DNA from: Eimeria necatrix
Taxonomy: Eukaryota; Apicomplexa; Conoidasida; Eucoccidiorida; Eimeriidae
Direction: 5' to 3'
DNA: 17,500 nucleotides
NCBI RefSeq assembly: GCF_000499385.1
Contig: NW_013653438.1
Location: 1-17,500, forward strand
Both the position numbers and the translations under genes were made by a program. The notes beneath the pieces were generated by a model. That model was given only the letters and a program-made list of their open reading frames with translations, did not search any database and was not told where the DNA came from. Positions 6,881-16,695 of the stretch are shown here, one piece after another; position 1 is the stretch's first letter, and each line of letters begins with the position of its first letter.

Positions 6881-7178
6881 GCAGCAGCGTCGCCGTGTCT
6901 GTACAGCAGCAACAACAATGCAGCAGGAAGCAGCCTAGCCCGGATTTCAGCAAGAGGAGCTGCTTGGTCTGCTGCAGCAGCCGCAGCAGCTAGGGGAGCA
7001 GCAGCTGCAGCAACAGCTGCAGCAGCAGCTGCAGCTGCAGCTGCTGCTGCATCATTTGTTGCTGCTGCAGCTGTGACTGAGTCAACAGCAGCAAGGAAGC
7101 AGGTCGGTCCCCTCGGCTGGAAGTCTATTAGCAGCAGCAGCAACTGCTGCAGCGCTAGAACGTCAATATCATCATTAG

Positions 7179-10001
7179 CAGCAGCAAGTTGTGGGGGCAA
7201 TTTTAAAAGCCCTGAAGGAAAGAATTGGATACTTCTTTGTTTCCAGAGACACGCAAGCTAAAATGGGTGCGAAACCCTAAACCCTAAACCCTAAACCCTA
7301 AACCCTAATTGCGCCAGACCCCAAGCTACCGGTAAACCCTAACTCGACAGCTTTGATCGTATACCCCTAAACCCTAAACCCTAAACCCTAATCTTCAGTG
7401 TAAATGAAATTTAGGACTTTGAGTTTGTGGGTACCAGGAATTCAAACCCTAAACCCTAGACCGTAGAGACGACCCTAGCCCGTAAACCCTAAACCCTAAA
7501 CCCTAAACCCTAAACCCTAAACCCTAAACCCTAAACCCTTTTGGCAGTGTCTTTTGCGCAGAGGGTTTGCTGGACCGGCTGCATTTGGAGAACTTGGAGT
7601 TTAATGCTGCGCGTCTCACGGACGAGCTTCGCAGACACCAGGCAAACCCTAAACCCTAAACCCTAAACCCTAAACCCTAAACCCTCGTTGTGCTCTCCAG
7701 CGTTTCCTTGCAGTCCCAGTCCCCTCTGAACCCCCCACTCGCAGCTGCGACTCACGGGCCGCTGCCACGCCCTAGAATTCAGTTTAGGATTTAGGGTTTA
7801 GGGCTTAGGGCTTGGGGTTTAGGGTTTAGGGTTTAGGGTTTAGGGTTTAGGGTTTGGCGCAGATCCCAGTGGTGGTTACTGGGGGCGGAGTGGCTGTCGC
7901 CGACACCAGACTTTACTTGACCCACGCCCGTCTGGACATAATAGCGGAGAATTGTGAATTGCGGCTGGCCCCCAAGGGTTTTGCAGACGCCTCCGTAAAC
8001 CCTAAACCCTAAACCCTAAACCCTAAACCCTAAACCCTAGGCCCTGAACCCTCGGCGCCGCGGCCCGCGCCGTGGGCCTGCGCTGCTGCGCGCAGCTTCA
8101 GCAACGCGCAGCGCGGCGGACGGGCTCAACCTGCAAACCCTAAACCCTAAAAAGCCCTAAACCCTAAACCCTAAACCCTAAACCCTAAACCCTAAACCCT
8201 AGCGGCGACGGATGCGGTGGCTGTTCGTCCCGAGCTGCAGGAACTTACAGCCCCAGCTGTTGCAGCTGCTGCGGCTTAGGGTTTAAGGTTTAGGGTTTAG
8301 GGTTTAGGAAGTGTTTGGGGGCTTTTCAGGAAGGAAATCTCGCCGAAGTCGCAGAACGGCAGCTGCAAGAGGTGACAAGCCTCAAACCCTAAACCCTAAA
8401 CCCTAAACCCTAAACCCTAAACTGAACGTCATCAGTAGCTCTGTAGACTTGAAGACAGAAGTCCTTGAAAGGCTGACTGCGCAGCTCACCAGCTGTCGTG
8501 GCCCAGGGACGTCAGGCCCAGGGCCTAGGGACTAGGGTTTAGGGTTTAGGGTTTAGGGTTTAGGGTTTAGGGTTTAGGGTTTAGGGTTTGCGGCAGGTGA
8601 ACACGCACATTCGGCAGTTTTACTCGCTGCAGAAGCAGCAGGAGCTGCAGCTGCGGCTGCAGCGGCTCGAGCGGCTGCTGAATGAACACTTGAAGGAAGC
8701 AGCAGCAAGAAAGGAGTTTGAGGCGGAGGCCAGGGAGGTGCTGCAGCAGCAGCAGGCCGTGCGTCAAACCCTAAACCCTAAACCCTAAACCCTAAACCCT
8801 AAACCCTGATTTTAAGCCCGACGCGCTCCCCGGACCGGGGGATTCAGCCTGCAGGCCAACTGCGGCCAAGCTCGCCTTAGGACCGGGCTTGGGCTTGTCA
8901 GGGAGCTCTAAGAAGAAGGGTTTAGGGTTTAGGGTTTAGGGTTTAGGGTTTAGGGTTTAGGGTTTGGAGCGTGGGACGATGCAGGCGTCAGCAGAGGAAG
9001 AAACGCCCATGCACTCCGTGCTGGAGTGGCTCCTGCGGTACTTGCCAAATGTCAACATCAGGTGAATTTGGGCTCAAGGCTTCAGGGTTTAGGGTTTAGG
9101 GTTTAGGGTTTAGGGTTTAGGGTTTAGGGTTTAGGGTTGAGGGTTTAAGCTTCTTCGTGCGCTAGAGGACAGGATTAGGGTTTAGAGCTGAAGGCCCACC
9201 TCGAGGAGATGCTTTGAGGGCTACGATGAAGAGCCGACGGTTAAGGGTTTAGGGTTTAGGTCTGATGATCAAGGGTTTAGGGTTTATGGCTGAGGGTTAA
9301 GGGTTTAGGGTTTAATGCTGAGGGCTTGGTGTTAAACGTTTAGGGTTAGGGGCCTAGGGTCAAGGCTTTGGGCTGAATGCTCAGGGTTTAGTGTTTAGAG
9401 TTTAGGGTTTAGGGTTCCGAATTTAGGGTTTAGGGTTTAGGGTTTAGGGTTTAGGGTTTAGGGTTTAGGGTTTGTCTCAGGCTTGAAAACGTGAGGATTT
9501 GGCTCGACGACTCTGGGGGTTTGTTCGGCCCTCCTGCGAAGTTGCTGCTAAGCATCAAGCGCATTATTTTCAAGGTGAGCTTTAGTTCTAAACCCCAAAC
9601 CCTACCATAAACCCTAAACCCTAGCGTAAACCCTAAACCCTAGCACAAGCCCCAGGCCGTAGCCCAAACCCTAAACCCTAGCCCAAACCCTAAACCCTAG
9701 CCCGTCAGCAACCGGCCGCAAGGCCGGCTGCAGCGTTTGCGCTGCTCTGAGGGCGCGTGCGGTGGGAGAAACGTGGCGTGGGGCCCAGGGTTTAGGGTTT
9801 AGGGTTTAGGGTTTAGGGTTTAGGGTTTGCGGGCGCGCAGCCGTCCGCTTCGAAGGTGCCGTGGGGCTTCAGCTGGGGTGTATGTACACCTGGACGCCCC
9901 ACAGCAGCAGACGGAGTGGCCCTGGGGCCCCAGCTGTCGGAGCCGGAGGTGTTGGGGGCCCTAGCAGTGGACGTGTTTGTGCGGCAGCTGAAGCTTTCCC
10001 T

Positions 10002-10048
<47 letters not shown>

Positions 10049-10155
10049 GCAGCGGCAGCGGCAGCAGCAGCGGCGCGGGCGGCGACAGCGACGAGATGTG
10101 GGTCGACGTGCTTCGCACGGAGGAGCTCCACCTGCACTTGTTTGTGGAGAGAGAG

Positions 10156-10236
<81 letters not shown>

Positions 10237-11039
10237 CAGCGGGGGCCCCTGCGGTGGCGAGCCTCTCTTAACATTCTTGCTGCAGAGGAAATTTATATTT
10301 CTTTGGATTGCTTTTGTCTCTTTTACTTTTGCTGCACTCTCAACAAGTTCCAACACTTGCAAAGACTCAAACTCCTCACTGCCTACAGACCCCCCGTAAA
10401 CCCTAAACCCTAAACCCTAAACCCTAAACCCTAAACCCTAGACCCTAGCGCAGCTGCGGAGGGCGTTCGAGACAACCCAGACGGAGGACGGGCCTGGTGC
10501 TTGGCTCCGCGAGAGATTAGGGTTTAGGGGCTAGGGCCTAGGCCTTAGCGCCAAGGGTTTAGGGTTTAGGGTTTAGGGTTTAGGGTTTAGGGTTTAGGGT
10601 TTGCAGGGACGGCCAACCAAGTACCCCAGGGCCTGGTGGCTTTACTCCAAAATGTATTCGCGGCTGCTGCGGCGGGAGAGAAGAGGCAGCGACGATTTCT
10701 TTACTCAGACTGAGGAGCGAATCATGCACATGAAGAGGTAGGGTTTAGGGTTTAGGGTTTAGGGTTTAGGGTTTAGGGTTTAGGGTTTGGGGTTTGCGCG
10801 TTGTGCGTGGCGGTTGGGGAACGGAAGAGCTGGCGGGCTGCACTGCAGCGAGGGTTTAGGGGCTGAGCATTCGTGCGGAGCTTCAAAGCCAGGTTAAGGG
10901 CCTAGGGTTTAGGGTTTAGGGTTTAGGGTTTAGGGTTTAGGGATTTGGGGTTTTTTGGCGGCCGGATCTACAGGTTCATTCGCCTGGTGAAAGTTCTGCT
11001 GCTGCAGTACCGTGAGCAGCAGCAGCAGCAGCCGCCCAC

Positions 11040-11071
<32 letters not shown>

Positions 11072-11138
11072 GGAACATGCTAATACCGCCTCTCACGGAG
11101 CTGCTGCGGCCAGTGATGGCGCGCTACACGCAGCGGCT

Positions 11139-11179
<41 letters not shown>

Positions 11180-12036
11180 GGCGGCGCAGGCAAACTGTGG
11201 GGCAAGAAGAGTCCGATGATCTCTTTTTGCTGCTGCAGTTCGCCAGAAGACCCTACGAGGGTTTAGGGTTGTGGGTTTTGATAGCAGCAAAAGAAACAGA
11301 AGCAGCACTTGAGGCGCTGCAGCAGCGGGGAGATGCAGACCTGCTGCAGCAGCAGCAGCTGACGCAGCGGCTGCGGGTGCTGCGGCAGCAGCAGGCGCTG
11401 CTGCAGCAGCAGCAGCAGCAGTTCACCGCCCCGAACGGGGCGCCGGCAGTGGAGGGCCTGAAGCAGCAGCAGCAGCTGCTGGTGCTGCAGCAGCAGCAAG
11501 AGGTGCAGCTGGAGCTGCAGGCGAACGTGGAGGAGCAGCAGCAGCTGCTGCTGCAGCTGCAGCACGAAATAAACGAAAAAGTTCGAGAGAAAATTGTTTA
11601 TTTCTTTTCAACTCCAGCAGCGTTTTGTCGAGAAGCGCGAGAAGCAGCAGTGGCGCTGGAGCGGGGGCAGCAGCAGCTGCAGCAGCAGCTGCTGCTGCTG
11701 CAGCGCGAGCGCAGCCTGGGGCACTGCAGCAGCAGCCAGCTGCTCGAGGTGTACAGACAGCAGCAGCGTGCTGCAGCAGCAACTTGCCGCGAGCTAGAGA
11801 GCCACAGAGAAACCTGGCGGCTGTCTAGACACCGCATGCTGCTGTGGGCTGAGCTGCTGTCAGTTTATGAAAGTTTGTTTCCTGCTGCTGCTGCTGCTGC
11901 GCTGCTGAATGACAAGGCCCTGGCTGAGTTGCTGCAGCAGCACAGAAGGCGGCAGCTGGAGGAGACATTCGGCGACGGCTTGCTGCGCCGCAGCAGCGGG
12001 CTCGACCCTGTCTTCACTCGACGAGCAGCAAAAGTC

Positions 12037-12074
<38 letters not shown>

Positions 12075-12444
12075 GCCGGGGAGCGCAGCGGCGCGAGCGG
12101 CGCCGGACGGAGCTGCTGCAGCTGCTGGCGCCGCAGCAGCAACAGCAGCCGCTGCAGCAGGGGCCACGGCAGCAGCGGCAGGGGCTGCTGCAGCAGCGGC
12201 AGCAGCAGCGGCGGGCGCGGGGAAGGAGCAGCAGAAGCAGCAGCAGCTGCACAGACACGTGCAGCAGCAGCAGCGGCAGCACGTGCTGTGCGCTGCAGCA
12301 GAAGCAGCAGCAAAAATCCCAAGGCTGCTGCTGACTATTGGCAAAACTTGTGACCTCCCGCTGCCCCGCAGCCTCCACAGACGCAAACTTGGTTTGCTGC
12401 TGCGGAAGGTTACTTTGCGGCTGGCGCCTTTGGTGACTGCAGAC

Positions 12445-12505
<61 letters not shown>

Positions 12506-12629
12506 GGCTGCTGCTGGAGGCGCTGGACACGGCGCTGGAGCTGCAGACTTTGAACGGCGCTTCTTTGCTTTGCTGCTTCCGCTCTCTCGAGCTCTACCTC
12601 TGCAGCGGCCTGCTGCATGCGCAAAGGCG

Positions 12630-12682
<53 letters not shown>

Positions 12683-12821
12683 AGGGGCCCGGCTGGAGAT
12701 GCCAGCTGGAGGAGAGGATTCAGCTGCTGCTGCTGCGGGTTGCGCAGAACGCAGCAACAAGTCCCAACAGGCAGGGGCGCCGCAGCAGCAGTGTCTGCAC
12801 CAACAGTGAGAACGCCGTGCT

Positions 12822-12856
<35 letters not shown>

Positions 12857-13147
12857 TCACGGTGCCTTCTGCGTCTGCTGCTGCCAGCGACAGTGACCAG
12901 CAGGGCAGCAGCACCCCGCGGGAGCTCAGCAGCAGCGGCAGCAGCGGCAGCAGCAGCAGCGGCAGCAGCGGCAGCAGCAGCAGCAGCAGCAGCGCGCAAA
13001 GGCAGAGCATCTGGCAGAACGCGATGGACGCGATTGGTAGTGCAGCAAGCGCTGCAGCAGCAGCAGCTGCTGCTGCTGCTGTTGCTGCTTCGGACGCCGA
13101 GTCCAATGCCACTCGATCACGCAGAGGCTCTCTTCTTGAGGACATCC

Positions 13148-13184
<37 letters not shown>

Positions 13185-13855
13185 ACTAGGAGCAGCAAAG
13201 GCGTACTTCCTGGAATCTGTGAAAACGGGAATGCTGCTGCAGCAGCAGCTGCAGAAGCACCTGTCGTTCCTGCTGATACGCTTGACTGCTCTGCCGCTGC
13301 AGCAGCAGCAGCAAAACCTGCAGCAGCAGCAGCAGCAGCACAGCCAGCTGCAGCAGCAGGAAGCTGTTCTCCGCATTGGAGTTCCCTTGTATCTGCAGGC
13401 CACTGCAAAGCTGCAGCACATTTGGGGCCGCCTGCAGATGACTGACGTGAAGGTGCTGCAGCAGCAGCTGCAGCAGCTGCTGCTGACTGTTGCTGCTGCT
13501 GCTGTCGCAGGAGGCAGGCCAACTTACACTGCTTTACCCGAAAGGTACTTCAAACCCTAAACCCTAAACCCTAAACCCTAAACCCTAGGAGCTAAATCCC
13601 AGCCCGTAGTGCCTAAGCAGAAAGCGTGGCCGCACAATGCGATACGGTAAAGAAAGCCCGCGGACTGCTGCTGCTGCTCTTGCTGCTGCTGCTGCTGCTG
13701 CTGCTGCGCTGCAGCAGCACCGACAGCGTGGCCTTTTTCGCGGGGCTGCTGACAGCTTACAAGAGACACAATGACCGGCTGCTGCAGCTGTACAGACAGC
13801 GCGTGCAGCAGAGTTCTATTCCAAGCCTTCCGCTTTCTAGCGACGACAAAAGCCA

Positions 13856-13905
<50 letters not shown>

Positions 13906-14042
13906 GCACCGAAAGCCCCGGAACTCTTCCGGGAAGTCCCCGAGAGGCTCCGCTCGCTCTTGATCTGACTTTCGTTACAGGTCGGGAGGGACGCTGCTGC
14001 TGCTGCTGCAGTTTCTGCTGCTGCTGCTGCTGCTGCTGCAGT

Positions 14043-14075
<33 letters not shown>

Positions 14076-14359
14076 AGTTTCTGCTGCTTCTGCTTTTACT
14101 GCTGCTTCTGCTTCTGCTGCTGCTTCTGCTTGTGCTTCGTTTTGTGATATCGCCTGGATAAAAGCATCTGCTGCTGCTGGTGCTGCTGCTTGCCAGTAGA
14201 CATGTTGCTGCTGCTCTCGCTGCTGCTGCTGCTGCTGCTGCAGATCGCCTCGCTGCAGCTTCCAAGGCTGCTGCTGCGAAGCAGCTGGCTTCTTACGGCC
14301 TGCTGCTGCCAGAGGCGCCTTCATCCGGTTTTATATTGGGACAAGAGGCCGCGCTGCCT

Positions 14360-14392
<33 letters not shown>

Positions 14393-14677
14393 CCTGAATG
14401 GCAAAATCTGCTGTCTCTGATGGCTTTGCGGCTGCGACTGATGCTGCCATCTGTCCAAATTTCGCTGCAGCAGCAGCAGCAGCAGCAAGAGCGCAGCAGC
14501 ATTTTAGAAAGTCCTTATCAGCAGATCATTATTTCTCGGGCCTCAGAAGCTGGGGAGAGAGACACTGAAGCAGCAACTGCAGCAGCAGCAACTGCAGCAG
14601 CAGCAGCAGCTCGCCTCGCAGCAGCAGAGGAGATTCTCAGCATTGCCATTAGGGAGCAAGAGCTCACTCTTTCGCTT

Positions 14678-14714
<37 letters not shown>

Positions 14715-15081
14715 CGAAGCAACCTGTGATGCACATGTCTTTTGGAGGTGTCTGTACAGCTGCCTGCCACTCCCCCACAAATCTGCTGCTGCAGCTGCCG
14801 CTGCTGCTGCAGCTGCTGCAGAGCCGGTACCAGGAGCTGCATGCGTTGCTGCTGCTGCTGCTGCCCCCCAAGTGGGCCGCAACGAAGCCTCCAGAGCTGC
14901 TGCTGCTGCTGCAGCAGCAGCTGCAGCAAGAAGCACAAGCAGCAGTTAGCAGCTCGAAGGAGATAGTTCCTTCCTTTAGCTCTTGGGCTGCAGCACTGTA
15001 CGGGGTAGTAAGGGAGGCCGCTTGGCAGCAGCAGCAGCTGCTGCTGCTGCAGCAGGACGAGGAGCAGCAGCGGCAGCAGCA

Positions 15082-15113
<32 letters not shown>

Positions 15114-15206
15114 GCCGGGACAGCGCCGCGCAGGTCATCCGCCTCAGCGACGAGCTGGTGCTGCCGCTTTTTCCCGTTGCTTCTGAAGAGTGGAGCAGCA
15201 AAACTA

Positions 15207-15243
<37 letters not shown>

Positions 15244-15310
15244 CGGTGGTGTCCCTGCTGCTGCTGCGCCAGTCCCTCCTTCTCTTACTGCCCGGCCCGC
15301 CCGACGAGAG

Positions 15311-15342
<32 letters not shown>

Positions 15343-15804
15343 GGCACAGCCCCAGGCAGTTGCTGCTGCTCCCCGAGTGCCTGCAGCAAGGGCAGCAGGA
15401 GCAGCAGCAGCAGCGAGAGCAGCAACAGCAGCAGCAACAAAGCCAGGAGCAGCTGCAGCAGCACCAAAGCTGCAGCAGCCAACAGCTCCCCCGCTTAGCA
15501 GCTCTCCTTACTCTGCAGCTCCTGCTGTTGCTGCTGCAGTACCCGCTGGAGCTGCAGCAGCTGCAGCAGCAGCAGCGAGAGCAGCAGCTGGGGCACAGTC
15601 AGCAGCGCCAGCCCCAACAGCCCCTAGTGCTGCAGCAGCTCCTGCTGCAGCAGCTCCTGCTGCAGCAGCAGCAAAGCCATCAGCAGCACCTGTAGCAGCT
15701 TCTGCTGCACCAGCCAGTCGGGAACAAGCTGCTGCTGCAGCACCTGCAACGGCGGCCTCGCCTATACCTGCTGCAGCGCCTGCGGGCTCGGGGCCTGCTG
15801 CTGC

Positions 15805-15836
<32 letters not shown>

Positions 15837-15931
15837 AGACTACTGCAACACCACCTGCTGCTAAGTCCTCCCCAGACTTAGCACGCTCACCTTCCGCCCT
15901 CAAGAAGCGTCAAGATGCGAATGAAGAGCAC

Positions 15932-15969
<38 letters not shown>

Positions 15970-16500
15970 TGCTGCTGCTGCTGCTGCTGTTCCCAGAGCA
16001 GCAGCTGGAGCAGCAGCAGCAGCAACCAAGCCAACCTCACCAGGGCTGGCGGCAGAGGCAGCGCCAGCGCAGCAGGCAGCTGCTTCTCCAGTCCCCCCGC
16101 TGAAACCGTTGAGGCCAGCTGCTGCAGCAGCAGCAGCAGCAGCAGCCCGACCAGCAGCAACAGATGCAGCAGCAACAGATGCAGCAGCAGCCGCAGCACC
16201 TCGCGCTGCGGCGTCACCACCAGCAGAGACTCGAGCTGCAAAGTTTGGAGGGATATCTCAGCGGGTAGCTCCTGCTGCAGCGGCTGCAGCTGCAGCGCAG
16301 CAGCGGCAGCAGCAGCAGCCGCAACAGCAGCAGCCGCAGCAGCAGCAGCAGCAGCAGCAGCAAAAACCTCAACTTCAGATCCCACGTCTGCAAACTCAGG
16401 GTCTACAGAACAGCGAGCGGAACTACGACCAGCTCCCCTTGTTGCAACAGAGACAGCAAACGCAGCAGCAGAGCCAGCAGCAGCAGCAACAGCAACAGCA

Positions 16501-16537
<37 letters not shown>

Positions 16538-16638
16538 GTGCAGCCACCACCGACCCTGTTCCCACGTCGCGTGTCTGGCGTGTCTTCTCGATCTGCGTTT
16601 CATGTGGGGCCCCAGCCTACTGCAAAGGCAGGTACAAT

Positions 16639-16695
<57 letters not shown>

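Larger units (their letters stand above)
6045..7178. other. CAG/CTG-dense block without a trusted gene
   Basis: Long open frames exist on both strands, but nearly all of their residues are Gln, Ala, Ser, Leu or Cys runs from CAG/CTG triplets, and I see no conserved non-repetitive segment. The 5' end of the VPS13-like gene must lie in or before this block. A good donor (AAGCAG then GTCGGT, 7105) and an acceptor (CATTAG, 7178) suggest a 74-nt intron in front of the first chorein exon, but the initiator codon was not found. Confidence 0.45.

Noticed and set aside
6173..7200. Minus-strand open frames of 70-199 codons in the CAG/CTG block
   Set aside because: They consist of poly-Cys, poly-Leu and poly-Ala with no recognisable domain, and change character with each repeat run.
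7686..7781. Possible extra exon between the array pair (after CCTTGCAG)
   Set aside because: The flanking exons join directly into a continuous chorein motif in phase 0; adding this segment would interrupt it.
7267..10973. Telomere-like arrays as a true chromosome end
   Set aside because: The arrays are short, occur in both orientations and alternate with exons of one gene; unique sequence continues on both sides.
7267..10973. CRISPR-like array (repeats separated by unique spacers)
   Set aside because: The repeat unit is a heptamer in variable copy number and both orientations, the spacers vary widely in length, the genes are spliced and eukaryotic, and no cas genes are present.
11860..12999. 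Long minus-strand open frame opposite the large VPS13-like exon
   Set aside because: It is a shadow: CAG/CTG/GCA triplets have no stops in any frame on either strand. Its residues are almost only Ala, Leu, Gln and Cys runs, and the + frame carries the phase-matched conserved segments.
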